This document shows positions 46,336-55,517 of a DNA stretch of 64,000 bases, piece by piece. Source of the DNA: Halorubrum sp. SD626R (GTDB taxonomy: Archaea > Halobacteriota > Halobacteria > Halobacteriales > Haloferacaceae); NCBI RefSeq assembly GCF_001261915.1, contig NZ_CVRT01000047.1, positions 1 to 64,000 on the forward strand, in the 5' to 3' direction. A program made the translations under genes and the position numbers. The notes below the pieces were generated by a model. That model was not told where the DNA came from. It did not search any database and worked only from the letters and a program-made list of their open reading frames with translations. The stretch's first letter is position 1, and each line of letters opens with the position of its first letter.

Positions 46336-48051
46336 TCACCGCAGGTCGTCCATCTCTAGCTCCCCGGCCGCGATCGCCCGCAACTCCGCGTCGGAGAGGC
46401 GCTCGATCACGAACTCGGGCATCCCCTCAGGGAGCCCGGGCGGTATCGACCGACCGCCGTCCGTCAGCGACGCCGCCCGGGACCCGGTGTCGGCACCGTC
46501 GACGGCCAACCGACGCACGGTCCGTTCGACCTCCTCGACCGCGTCCGACTGGCACTCGCTTTCCTCCGCCAGCTCCTGCATCCGCTCGCTGATCCGGTTC
46601 GACTGCTCGACCACCCCGTCGATCGTCGCGGCGATCTCCTCGGCGGCGGCGGCCTGCTCGTCGGTCACGTCCGAGACCTCGTCGATCCCGTTCGCCGTCT
46701 CCGTCACCGCCTCGGCGATGTTGGTGAGACTCTCCGTCGCGTCGCCGACGCGCTCGCTCCCCTCGTCGACCCGCACCGTCGTCTCCGAGAGGCTCTCGAC
46801 CGTCTCTTCCGTGTCGGTCCGGATGCCGTCGACCATCGACTCGATGTCGCTCGCGCGCTGCTGTGACTCCCCAGCGAGCGACTTGATCTCGTCGGCGACG
46901 ACGCCGAACCCGGCGCCGGCCTCGCCGGCGCGGGCCGCCTCGATCGAGGCGTTCAGCGCGAGCAGGTTCGTCTGGTCGGCGATCCCGTTGATCGCATCGA
47001 CGAACTCGTCGATCTCCTCGACCCGCTCTTGGAGCGCCTCAACGTCGTCCGCCACCTCGTCGACGGCGGCGCCGATGTCGTCCATGGCCGACGCGGCGTC
47101 GTCGGCCGCGTCCCGCCCGTCCTCGGCGAGCGTCTCCGCCCGGCTGCTCGTCCGCTCGACCTCGTCGGCGGTCGACGCCACCTCCTCGACCGTCGCCGAG
47201 AGGTTCGCCACCTCGGAGGAGATCTCGGCGACCTGCTGCGACTGGTCCTCGGCCGCGTCGCCGACCTCGGCGGCGCTGTCCGCGACGTCGCCCGCCGACT
47301 CGCGGAGGTCACCGATCGGTGCCTCGACCTCGGCCTCCACCTCGGCCATGAGCCGCTCGTTCTCCTCGACGGCCGCAGAGAGCTTCTCGCTGTAGGAGTG
47401 GATATACGTGTCCGTGACGACCTGCATGTCGAGGTTGACGATGCGCAGGATCGACAGGAGGTCTTCGATCGCGTCGTCGACCTCCTCCTCGATCGCCGCC
47501 TCGACGGCGTCGCCGACGCCGTCCGCCTCGCTCGGCGCCGCGTCGCTCACCGTTTCTCCGACCCGACCCGCGAGCGACTCCGTGAGTCGGTCGCCGATGA
47601 TCGGGAGGATGAGGTCGTAGTACACGCCGTACTGCCCGAGGTAGTGTTTCATCGGCATCTCAAGCAGGTCGTGGATCTTCCCGATCCGCGCCCGGTCCTC
47701 GAAGTACTCCGGCCCGTAGTCGCCGCCCGCGAGCGTCACGAGGTACGCCGACTGCGTCCGCTTGAGCTGTTCTATCCCCTTGTCGGAGCGGCCGATGACA
47801 TCGACGGTCTGCTCGTGACCGGTGAGGTTCTCGTAGAAGTCGTCCGCGACCTGCTCGGCGTTCGACGCGAACGCGTCCTCGTACCGGCTCAGCCGGCGTT
47901 CGTCTTCCTCGTCGAAGCCGACGAACTCCTTCCGCCATCGGATCTCCTCGGCGTCGAGGCCGATCTCCTCGACCAGTTCCGCGGGGTCGACTCCGGCGCT
48001 CAGCCCTCCCTGCCCGAAGTCCTCCCGACCGTACTCCCCTGATGTAGCCAT
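46336..48051 (-). CDS. hemAT: HemAT heme-based aerotaxis transducer
   Basis: This 571-residue soluble chemoreceptor senses oxygen and signals to CheA. The N-terminal globin-coupled sensor domain (about residues 30-185) has the proximal heme ligand H127 in ARIGKIHDLLEMP. No membrane span is present. The C-terminal methyl-accepting domain has the conserved hairpin ALNASIEAARAGEAGAGFGV, then VADEIKSLAGES, flanked by heptad-rich helices with Glu/Gln pairs suited to methylation. A TATA-like TATATAAC (48074-48081 region) lies about 25 nt before the ATG, with a perfect palindrome further upstream. Confidence 0.95.
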   Translation of the reverse strand: MATSGEYGREDFGQGGLSAGVDPAELVEEIGLDAEEIRWRKEFVGFDEEDERRLSRYEDAFASNAEQVADDFYENLTGHEQTVDVIGRSDKGIEQLKRTQSAYLVTLAGGDYGPEYFEDRARIGKIHDLLEMPMKHYLGQYGVYYDLILPIIGDRLTESLAGRVGETVSDAAPSEADGVGDAVEAAIEEEVDDAIEDLLSILRIVNLDMQVVTDTYIHSYSEKLSAAVEENERLMAEVEAEVEAPIGDLRESAGDVADSAAEVGDAAEDQSQQVAEISSEVANLSATVEEVASTADEVERTSSRAETLAEDGRDAADDAASAMDDIGAAVDEVADDVEALQERVEEIDEFVDAINGIADQTNLLALNASIEAARAGEAGAGFGVVADEIKSLAGESQQRASDIESMVDGIRTDTEETVESLSETTVRVDEGSERVGDATESLTNIAEAVTETANGIDEVSDVTDEQAAAAEEIAATIDGVVEQSNRISERMQELAEESECQSDAVEEVERTVRRLAVDGADTGSRAASLTDGGRSIPPGLPEGMPEFVIERLSDAELRAIAAGELEMDDLR

Positions 48052-48071
48052 ACTGAGGCGTCTTCCGCAGC

Positions 48072-48108
48072 GGTATATAACGCCTGACTTCCGTGTATCA
48101 CGCGTGAT
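48072..48108 (-). promoter_or_regulatory. hemAT promoter with upstream palindrome
   Basis: Plus-strand GGTATATAAC (about 48072-48081) is the TATA box, placed for a leaderless hemAT transcript. Sixteen to eighteen bp further upstream, ATCACGCGTGAT (48097-48108) is a perfect 12-bp palindrome, a candidate activator or repressor site. Confidence 0.5.
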
Positions 48109-48131
48109 TCCGCCCGGTCGGCGCCGCGGCC

Positions 48132-50246
48132 TCAGTCGGCGCCCGCCGCGTCGCTCTCGGCGGCGTCGCCCTCGGCCGCGTCGGTCCCTGCGACCGGCTC
48201 GACCGTGACCGCCGAGTGCTTGAACTCCGGAATCTTCGCCTCCGGGTCCAGCTCGTCCCCCGTCAGCGCGTTCGCGAGCGGCTCGGCGTAGTGGAACGTA
48301 CAGAAGACGACGCCCTCGCGGACCGCCGGCGTGACGTCGGCCGTCGCCTCGACGGCCCCGCGCTCGTTGGAGACGGTCACCCGGTCGCCGTCCTCGATCC
48401 CGCGGTCGTCGGCGTCGCTCGGGTGGACCTGGAGGACGTCCTCGCCGCGCATCGCGGTGAGGCGGTCCGAGCGCCGACTGAGCGCCCCGCTGTTGAAGTG
48501 CTGGAGGACGCGCCCGGTCGTCAGGGTCAGCTCGCCGGCGTCGAGCTCGTCGGCGGGCGGGACCGGGTCGACGACCGCGAGCGGCGCGGTGCGCTCGCCG
48601 GTCAGGAACTCCTCGGCGTGTAACACCTCGGTGCCGGCGCCGTCGTCGGCCGAGAACGGCCACCGCTGGTAGCCGTCGCCGATTCCCGCGTAGCTCATCC
48701 CCTCGTAGATCGGCGCGACGCGGGTCAGCTCGTCGAACGCATCCTCGGGGCCGTCGTAGCCGAAGGCGTCCGGACGGTCGGTCAGCCGGCGCCCGAGTTC
48801 GGTCAGGATCTCGAAGTCCAGCCGGGCGTTCCCCGGGAGGTCGGCGTTCGGCCGCATCCGCATCACGCGGCGGTCGGTGTTCGTCACGGTGCCGGCCTTC
48901 TCGGCCCACGCGCTCCCCGGGAGGACCACGTCCGCGTGGGCCGCCGTCGCCGTCTCGAACAGGTCGATGACGACGCAGAAGTCGAGCTCGTCGAACGCCG
49001 ACCTGACCGCGGTCGCGTTCGGCTCGGTGACCGCGGGGTTCTCGCCGAAGACGACCGCCGCGCGCACGTCGTCGCCGAAGCGGTGCGTCGCCTCGACCTC
49101 GGTGAGCCCTGGCTCGGCCGGCGGCTCGACGCCCCACTCGGCGGCGACCCGCTCGCGGGCGTCCGGGTCCGTCACGGGCTCGTAGCCGGGGAGCACGCCC
49201 GGGAGCCCGCCCACGTCGCTGGCGCCCTGCACGTTGTTCTGCCCGCGCAGGGGGTTCACGCCGGTCCCGGGGCGACCGACGTTGCCGGTCAGGAGCGTGA
49301 GGTTCAGCAGGGCGTGGACGTTGTCGGTGCCGCAGCGGTGCTGGCTCGTTCCCATCCCCGTCACGATCGCGGCGCGGTCCGCCTCGCCGTACGCCCGCGC
49401 GGCCTCCCGGAGGGTCTCCGGGTCGACGCCGGCCGCCTCGGCGCTGGCCGCGACGTCGACGTCGGCGAGGCGCTCGCGCAGGCGGTCGAACCCGGTCGCC
49501 CGCTCCGCGAGGAACGCCTCGTCGACGAGGTCCTCCTCGATCAGGACCGCGGCGATCGCGTTCGCGACCTGGATGTCGGTGCCGGGCCGCAGCGGGACGT
49601 GGACGTCGGCCGCCTCGGTCGTGTCGTTCGCGCGCGGGTCGACGTGGACGAGCGTCGCGCCGTCGCGGACCGCCGGGAGGAGGTACGACCGGAACGCGAC
49701 GGGGTGTTGCTCGGCGGGGTTCGCGCCGTTGACGAAGATGCAGTCCGCCTCTCGCAGGTCGTCCAAGGTGTTCGTCATCGCGCCGGCGCCGAGCCGCTCA
49801 CTCATCGCGGCGACCGTCGAGGCGTGACAGAGCCGCGCGCAGTTGTCCACGTTGTTCGTCCCGAGAACGCGCGCGAGCTTCTGGAGAACGTAGTTCTCCT
49901 CGTTCGTGCAGTTCGACGAGGCGAAGAACTGGACGGCGTCCGGGCCGTGCTCGTCGATCACGCCGCCGATCCCGTCGACGACGCGGTCGAGCGCCTCCGC
50001 CCACGGCGCCGTGACGAAGTTCCCGTTGTGACGGACGAGCGGCTCCGTCAGCCGGTCCCCGTGGTCGACGACGTCGAACGCGGCGGCCCCCTTCGGACAG
50101 ATCTCCCCGCGGGCGTTCACCGGTCCCTCGGCGCCGGTCGCGCTCCCGCGGCCGGCGTACTCGATCGTACAGCCGACGCCGCAGAACGGGCAGACGGTGG
50201 GGTTCGACTCGAAGCTCCGGTCTGGCGTCTCGCTCGGATCGGTCAT
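48132..50246 (-). CDS. fdhF: formate dehydrogenase alpha subunit-like molybdopterin oxidoreductase
   Basis: This 704-residue protein is a Mo/W-bis-MGD oxidoreductase. The N-terminal 4Fe-4S site uses C19, C22, C26 and C50 (CPFCGVGC ... EICPKG). The metal ligand is Cys140 in NCARLCHASTVAAM, replacing the selenocysteine of some formate dehydrogenases, and VTGMGTSQHRCGTDN and RGQNNVQGASDVG are family blocks. The C-terminal molydop_binding domain has LTTGRVLQHFNSGALSRRS. No electron-transfer subunit or fdhD is adjacent, so the redox partner is unknown. Start at MTDPSET; a TATA-like TTTTAAAT (50301-50308) gives a ~30 nt leader. Confidence 0.88.
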   Translation of the reverse strand: MTDPSETPDRSFESNPTVCPFCGVGCTIEYAGRGSATGAEGPVNARGEICPKGAAAFDVVDHGDRLTEPLVRHNGNFVTAPWAEALDRVVDGIGGVIDEHGPDAVQFFASSNCTNEENYVLQKLARVLGTNNVDNCARLCHASTVAAMSERLGAGAMTNTLDDLREADCIFVNGANPAEQHPVAFRSYLLPAVRDGATLVHVDPRANDTTEAADVHVPLRPGTDIQVANAIAAVLIEEDLVDEAFLAERATGFDRLRERLADVDVAASAEAAGVDPETLREAARAYGEADRAAIVTGMGTSQHRCGTDNVHALLNLTLLTGNVGRPGTGVNPLRGQNNVQGASDVGGLPGVLPGYEPVTDPDARERVAAEWGVEPPAEPGLTEVEATHRFGDDVRAAVVFGENPAVTEPNATAVRSAFDELDFCVVIDLFETATAAHADVVLPGSAWAEKAGTVTNTDRRVMRMRPNADLPGNARLDFEILTELGRRLTDRPDAFGYDGPEDAFDELTRVAPIYEGMSYAGIGDGYQRWPFSADDGAGTEVLHAEEFLTGERTAPLAVVDPVPPADELDAGELTLTTGRVLQHFNSGALSRRSDRLTAMRGEDVLQVHPSDADDRGIEDGDRVTVSNERGAVEATADVTPAVREGVVFCTFHYAEPLANALTGDELDPEAKIPEFKHSAVTVEPVAGTDAAEGDAAESDAAGAD

Positions 50247-50330
50247 CGGACGAGGGGAGGGGCTCCACGGCCCTCCCGATGGCACCGGCGTAGCGTGGTG
50301 TTTTAAATAGTCACCCGACCGCGCCGGCGC

Positions 50331-51326
50331 TCACCCCGTCGCGGCGTCGCCGCCGACCGGGGCGAGGACCCGGCCGAGCGAGAGGAGCCCCGCGGTGACG
50401 AGGCAGGCAGCGAAGGCGATTGTGCCGAGCTTCCCACCGAAGCCGACGAACTGGGGTGCGGCGCCGACGAACGCGACGCCCGAGACCCCGCCGGCCAGCA
50501 GCATCGCGCCGGGGCCCGGGATCCGCTCGGGCGTGGCCATCCCGGCGAACGACGCGCAGAAGGCGACCGCCGCGACCGCGTCCCCGGCGGCAAACAGCGG
50601 CGGACAGACGACGCCGGCGACGAGCCCGACGACCGCGCTCCCGACGACCGGCCCGTGGTCGAGCCGGACGCTCACGAGGAAGGTGACGAGCGCGGCGACG
50701 GCGGCCGCGGCGACGAGCCCCGCCGCGACGGTCGGCGTCGGGACCGACCCCGTCCCGGGGGCGAGCCCGCCGAGCGCCGCCACCGTCAGGCAGCCGACGA
50801 ACGCCGTCGTCCCGAGCTTCCCGCCGAACCCGTTGAACGCGCGCTTGGCGGCGACGAAGACGCCGCCGGCGACGACGCCCGCCGCGACCACCGCCCCGAG
50901 GTCGGCGTCGGCCGCGGGGGTCGCCATCCCGACGAACGAGCCGCAGTACGCGGGGGCGCCGTACGTCTCCGACAGGAGGTACGCGCAGAGCCCGACCAAG
51001 GCGGACGCGACGACCGGGCCGACCCCCACCCGAACGGAGAGCGCGAAGGTGAGTGGCGCCCCGAGGGCGACGGCGGCCGCGTTGCCGAGGTCGGTGCGCG
51101 TGACCCGGAACCCGTCCGCCCGCAGCGCCCACCGGGCCTCCCTGACGGCCGTGTGGCCGAGGCCCGTCGCGGCGACCGCGAAGACGACGGCGACGGCCAG
51201 GGGTTCCGTGCCGGCCCCGAACCCGGCCTCGCCCCCGGCCGCCAGCCCGGCGGCCGCCGCGACGCTCATTCCCGCCCCGGCGCCGGCCAGGGCGACCGCT
51301 CCGACGGCGTGGATCGCTCGGTGCAC
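50331..51326 (-). CDS. polytopic membrane protein with internal duplication
   Basis: This 331-residue hydrophobic protein has about nine predicted spans and is of no family I recognise. Two halves repeat: residues ~88-186 and ~212-314 each contain a VSVR...GPVV segment, then CGSFVGMATP (128-137) or CASFAGMATP (257-266), an Ala/Gly-rich span, and GFGGKLGTTAF (166-176) or GFGGKLGTIAF (295-305). The matching Cys, Gly and Lys positions suggest a pseudo-symmetric transporter or redox membrane protein. It lies between the fdhF-like gene and a divergent NarO-like regulator. The GTG start at 51326 is uncertain. Confidence 0.65.
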   Translation of the reverse strand: MHRAIHAVGAVALAGAGAGMSVAAAAGLAAGGEAGFGAGTEPLAVAVVFAVAATGLGHTAVREARWALRADGFRVTRTDLGNAAAVALGAPLTFALSVRVGVGPVVASALVGLCAYLLSETYGAPAYCGSFVGMATPAADADLGAVVAAGVVAGGVFVAAKRAFNGFGGKLGTTAFVGCLTVAALGGLAPGTGSVPTPTVAAGLVAAAAVAALVTFLVSVRLDHGPVVGSAVVGLVAGVVCPPLFAAGDAVAAVAFCASFAGMATPERIPGPGAMLLAGGVSGVAFVGAAPQFVGFGGKLGTIAFAACLVTAGLLSLGRVLAPVGGDAATG

Positions 51327-51453
51327 GGTCGCGTCTCCGGGGCGCGAACCGATACCGACCGACCCACAGTATTGCGGGTGTTCTCGGGACCCCGCGAAGC
51401 GACCCGCTCGTCGGGGATCAGGCATTTGTGTGCGTCGCCCCTTCGCCGATCCG

Positions 51454-52149
51454 ATGGCAACCGGTAGCGAACCGACGGGGAGTCGCGCGGGAGAGACGCC
51501 CGACGGCGTCCGCGCGGGCGTCGCGATCCACGGCGCGGGGAACTGCCCGGTCGTCGCGGCGTCGACCGCCCACGACGGCCCGATCACGGGCGTCAACTGG
51601 ACGCACGCGGGCGACACCCACACCGAGGAGTTCCGCGCCCGCGACCCCGACGCGGTCGACCGAGCGGACGACGTGCCGGCGGCCGCGTCCGTCGTCGACC
51701 TCGGCGACGAGCGGGTGTACCGGTACGACCGCCCGCGCGACGGGGAGTGCGCCTGTCGGGTCATCGAGGAGCTCGACTGCCCCATCGCCGACGCGCGCGC
51801 CGAGGACGGCGTGCTCCTCCTGACGCTGCACCTCCCCGACCTCGAACGCCTCCGCGACATCGTCTCGGCGCTCGACGGGATCGCGGACCGCGTCGAGGTC
51901 CGCTACCTCGTCCACGGCGCGGCGACCGACGACGCGGTCCCCGACCGGACCCTCGTCGACCGCGGCCGGCTCACCGACCGCCAGTGCGAGGTGTTACGGA
52001 CCGCCTACCGGATGGGATACTTCGAGCGCCCCCGGGACGCCAACGCGAGCGCGGTCGCCGAGGCGCTCGACATCGCCCCCTCGACGTTCGCCGAGCACCT
52101 CGCGGCGGCCCAGCGGAAGCTGCTGGAGGAGACGCTGGGCGAGGCCTGA
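51454..52149 (+). CDS. NarO/Bat-type HTH-10 regulator with CxnCxCx7C motif
   Basis: This 231-residue regulator has a C-terminal HTH_10 domain ([18 protein letters not shown], then [22 protein letters not shown]), the DNA-binding domain of Bat, DmsR and NarO. The N-terminal part has four spaced cysteines: C31 (GNCPVV), C99, C101 and C109 ([12 protein letters not shown]), which fit the C-Xn-C-X-C-X7-C motif reported for the oxygen-responsive NarO of Haloferax. Redox or oxygen sensing is therefore likely. It is divergent from the duplicated membrane protein and the molybdoenzyme gene, its probable targets. Confidence 0.8.
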   Translation: MATGSEPTGSRAGETPDGVRAGVAIHGAGNCPVVAASTAHDGPITGVNWTHAGDTHTEEFRARDPDAVDRADDVPAAASVVDLGDERVYRYDRPRDGECACRVIEELDCPIADARAEDGVLLLTLHLPDLERLRDIVSALDGIADRVEVRYLVHGAATDDAVPDRTLVDRGRLTDRQCEVLRTAYRMGYFERPRDANASAVAEALDIAPSTFAEHLAAAQRKLLEETLGEA

Positions 52150-52174
52150 GTCCGCTCTCCGTCGTCCTCCCGCC

Positions 52175-52357
52175 CTACGCCGCCTCTCGCCGGTCCAGCG
52201 TCTCGTTGATCGCGAGCGGCACGACGACCCCGCCCCCGAGGAACAGCGCGAGCGGGACCCACTCCGGGTACGTCAGGTCCAGCGACTCGATCGCCAGGGC
52301 GGCGGCGACGGTGAGGGCGATACACGTCCCGATGACGGCGTTCTCGCGGGAGACCAT
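52175..52357 (-). CDS. small two-TM membrane protein
   Basis: This 60-residue protein starts [20 protein letters not shown] and has two membrane spans (about residues 7-25 and 34-52, [18 protein letters not shown]), then [10 protein letters not shown]. An alternative ATG at 52390 adds 11 residues. It lies between the NarO-like regulator (convergent) and the end of the cobalamin operon, 72 bp after cobQ on the same strand. Function unknown. Confidence 0.55.
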   Translation of the reverse strand: MVSRENAVIGTCIALTVAAALAIESLDLTYPEWVPLALFLGGGVVVPLAINETLDRREAA

Positions 52358-52428
52358 GCGCGACCCGTCGGCTGGAAGGGACAAGGACATTTCGCCGCGA
52401 GACCGCGCCCGCGTCAGCCAGGGACGCG

Positions 52429-53981
52429 TCAGCCGAGATCGCCGAGGCCGAGCGCCGCGAGGTCGACGTTGTCGTCGACGAGGTCGGCGGCCCGGTCGTA
52501 GGGGGTGCGGTCGTCCGCCTCTCCGGACTCCGCCCCGCCGCCGCGAACGCGCGGTTCAGGAACACCTCGCGGACGCCCTCGTTCTCGAAGAGGCCGTGGA
52601 GGTAGGTGCCGAGCGCCCGGTCGGTCGCCGCGCTCTCCGGGCCCAGCGGGGAGGCGACCGACTCGGTCGGCGACGACCGCCCCATGTGGATCTCGTAGCC
52701 GGTCGCGGTCCCGTCCGCGCCGGCGATCGGGCCGCCCCCCTCGACCGTCCGCGTCACGCGCTCCACGCGCTTCTCGGTCGAGAACCGCGTCTCGACCGGT
52801 AACACGCCGACCCCCTCGACCTCGGTCACCCCGCCGGTCCCCTCGACCGCGGCGTTCGTCAGCCGCTCGCCGAGGATCTGGTAGCCGCCGCAGAGGCCGA
52901 CGATCGGTCCGGAAAAATCGCGGATCGCGTCGTCGAAGCCGGCGTCGCGGAGCGCGAGCAGGTCGTCGACGGTGTTCTTCGAGCCGGGGATGACGACCGC
53001 GTCGGCGTCGCCGAGGGGATCGGTCCCCTCGCCGCGGGACGCGTCGAGCGGGACGTACGCGACCCTCACCCCCGGCTCGCGCGCCAGCGGCTCCAAGTCC
53101 GTGAAGTTCGAGATCCGCGGGAGGCGGGGGACGGCGACCCGGACCGCGACGGCGTCGGGGACGCCGTCGTCGGCGCCGAGAACGCTCGCCCCGCCCGGGG
53201 TCTCGGGACGGCCCCCGTCGCCCGCGTCCGGCAGCGAGAGGCTGTCCTCCGCGGGGAGGCCGGGGTCGTCGTGCGGGATCACGCCGACGATCGGGACGCC
53301 CGTGCGCGCCTCGATCTCGTCGATACCGGGCTCCAGCAGCGAGGGGTCGCCGCGGAACTTCGTGACGACCGCGCCGGCGACGCGCTCGCGGATGTCGTCG
53401 GGGAGGAGTTCGAGCGTCCCGTAGAGGCTCGCGAAGGCGCCGCCGCGCTCGATGTCGACGGCGATCACGATTCGGGCGTCGGCGAAGCGCGCGCACTCGA
53501 CGTTCGCGAGGTCGCGGTCGTGGAGGTTGATCTCGGCGATGCTGCCCGCCCCCTCGGCGACGATCACGTCGCGATCGGCCGCGAGCCGGCGGTGCGCGGC
53601 GACCGCCGCGTCCCGCGCCCGGTCCCAGTGCGCCTCGTAGTACTCGCCGGCCGCGTAGTGCCCGACCGCCTCGCCGTCGACGATCAGCTGGCTCTCGCCG
53701 TCCCCGCGCGGCTTGAGCAGCACGGGGTTCATGTCGGTCGTCGCCGGGACGCCCGCCGCCCGCGCCTGCACGTACTGAGAGATCCCGATCTCGCCCCACT
53801 CGCCGTTCGGCGCGAGCGCGACCCGCGCGTTGTTGCTCATGTTCTGCGCCTTGAACGGGGCGACCGCGACCCCGTTCCGGGCGAGGTACCGACAGAGCCC
53901 GGCCGCGATCGTGCTCTTGCCGGCGTGGCTCGCCGTGCCGGCGATCAGGAGCGTCTCGGCGTCGGGGTCGGGGTCGGTCAT
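52429..53981 (-). pseudogene. cobQ: cobyric acid synthase, frameshifted near the 3' end
   Basis: This enzyme amidates adenosylcobyrinic acid a,c-diamide at four side chains. From the ATG at 53981 the frame holds the N-terminal ATPase domain ([27 protein letters not shown]) and the glutamine amidotransferase domain ([13 protein letters not shown]). At about 52529-52545 the frame is lost: after NRAFAAAG the expected ending continues in another frame as [19 protein letters not shown] and ends at GLGDLG-stop (52429). A one-base deletion in a GGCGGCGGGGCGG tract explains it. The other frame runs on to 52005. It is the last gene of the operon. Confidence 0.85.
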
Positions 53982-54024
53982 CGGTGCCTCCGACGCGGGG
54001 AGCGTCGCGGCCGGCTCATACGTC

Positions 54025-54768
54025 TCAGTACTCCGTCCCCCGGCGAGCGCGGTGGCCCGCGTCGAAGGGGTGGGCCACCTTCCGGACGTTCGAGATCAGG
54101 TCGGCCACCCCCTCCAGGTACTCGGGCTCCGCGTGGCTCCCGGTCAAGACGAGTTCGAGCCCCTCGGGCTTCGACTCCGCGAGCGCGACGATGTCCTCGG
54201 GGTCGACGAGCCCTCGGTCGGCCGCGTACAGCAGCTCGTCCAGAATCAGCATGTGGACCCCGTCGTCGGGGTCGCCGTCGAGCGGGAGCGGTTCCGTCAG
54301 GTCCGCCTCGGCCGCGCCCGCGACGAGCGCCTCGGCGCGGTCGAAGGCGGCCGACGCCTTCGCCTCGTGCTCGTCGTCCGCCGAGCCGTCGAGGAGGCCG
54401 TGCCAGCCGTAGTGGCCGGCGTTCTCGTAGCTGAACCCCGGCATCGCGGCGATGGCGTTGTACTCGCCTCTGACGCCCTCGACGCTGTCGGCGCCCCCCT
54501 TCATGAACTGGAGCATGTGGACGCGGTAGCCGTGCCCCGCGGCCCGGAAGCCCATCCCCATCGCCGCCGTCGTCTTCCCCTTCCCGTCGCCCCACCAGGC
54601 CTGTACGAGCCCGAACTCCTCGGGGGCGGCCGGCTCGATCGGCTCCGGCTCGGGGGTTGCACCGCCGCCGGGCGTCCGGGCGGAGGGGTCGCCGTCGGCT
54701 GGTTCGCCGTCGCTCGGATAGGTCTCGCTCGATTCGCCGCCGTCGGTGTCGTTGGTGTCGTCTGTCAT
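54025..54768 (-). CDS. cobA: cob(I)yrinic acid a,c-diamide adenosyltransferase (CobA/CobO type)
   Basis: This 247-residue enzyme transfers the adenosyl group of ATP to cob(I)alamin-type corrinoids. After an acidic 45-residue extension typical of haloarchaeal proteins, the P-loop-like [20 protein letters not shown] and the conserved [18 protein letters not shown] and ELVLTGSHA segments identify the CobA family. Its ATG overlaps the cbiZ stop by 4 nt, and cobQ starts 43 bp downstream. The enzyme links the a,c-diamide made by CbiA to cobyric acid synthesis. Confidence 0.92.
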   Translation of the reverse strand: MTDDTNDTDGGESSETYPSDGEPADGDPSARTPGGGATPEPEPIEPAAPEEFGLVQAWWGDGKGKTTAAMGMGFRAAGHGYRVHMLQFMKGGADSVEGVRGEYNAIAAMPGFSYENAGHYGWHGLLDGSADDEHEAKASAAFDRAEALVAGAAEADLTEPLPLDGDPDDGVHMLILDELLYAADRGLVDPEDIVALAESKPEGLELVLTGSHAEPEYLEGVADLISNVRKVAHPFDAGHRARRGTEY

Positions 54769-55517
54769 GGGTCGAAGACCTCCGCCCGCCCGTCGGCGAC
54801 GACGCCGTGCTCGGCGTCGCCGGCCGGCCCGGGCAGGCCGCCGTCCGGGTACCGCGACCGCAGGCTCGCGCGCACCGCGTCCCGGACGCAGACGCGCGCC
54901 GCCGCGCCGACCGGCGTGGCGCTGCCCGAGAACGCCGCCGGCTCGCCGTCCGGATCGTCGGCGATCACGACCGCGTCGCTCGTGGTGCCCGGCGCGCTCG
55001 CGGTCGCGAGCAGCGTCGCCGCCTTCGCCTCGGCCGCGACCGCGACGAGGTTCGCCGCGGCGCCGTCCGCGAGCCGCCGGGTCGTGCCGACGATCAGGTT
55101 GACCGTGCCGGGTCGCCGGGGCGGTCCCTCGGACGCCGTCTCGCCGTCGCGCTCTGGGCCGTCGGCGACCGCGTCGGCGCCGTCGGCCGCCTCTCGCACC
55201 GAGTCCACCGGGAGCATCGCCGGGTTCGAGAGCCCGGCGGTCGCGTACGCGACGACCGCCCCGCGGCGCGCGCCGCGGGCGTGTTCCATCGCGACGCCGG
55301 TGAACAGGGTCGGCGGGTCGTTTTTCCTTTCGAACCCCGCCCGCGCCAGCCGCTCGTCCCGGTATTCACCGAGGTCGGTGCGCTCGAACCCCTCGGGGAC
55401 GGTCACGTTGTACGCCGCGGCGCCGCGCGAGCGCCCGCCGTTCCACCCGGTCGAGAGCCAGCGCGTCCCGGGGCGTCGCAGGCGGAGGACATCGTCGCGG
55501 ACGGTCGCCTCAAACAT
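54765..55517 (-). CDS. cbiZ: adenosylcobinamide amidohydrolase
   Basis: This 250-residue enzyme removes the aminopropanol side chain of adenosylcobinamide to give adenosylcobyric acid, the archaeal salvage route. It starts MFEATVRDDVLRLRRPGTRWLSTG and has the CbiZ blocks AAAYNVTVPEGF, FTGVAMEHARG and TVNLIVGTTRRLADGAAANL, plus TSDAVVIA. It overlaps cobD by 8 nt upstream and cobA by 4 nt downstream. Its presence shows that imported corrinoids can feed into the pathway. Confidence 0.9.
   Translation of the reverse strand: MFEATVRDDVLRLRRPGTRWLSTGWNGGRSRGAAAYNVTVPEGFERTDLGEYRDERLARAGFERKNDPPTLFTGVAMEHARGARRGAVVAYATAGLSNPAMLPVDSVREAADGADAVADGPERDGETASEGPPRRPGTVNLIVGTTRRLADGAAANLVAVAAEAKAATLLATASAPGTTSDAVVIADDPDGEPAAFSGSATPVGAAARVCVRDAVRASLRSRYPDGGLPGPAGDAEHGVVADGRAEVFDP

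Noticed and set aside
52005..52428. Continuation of the cobQ frame beyond 52429
   Set aside because: It encodes unconserved Arg/Ser/Thr-rich sequence antisense to or overlapping neighbouring genes, as expected after a frameshift.
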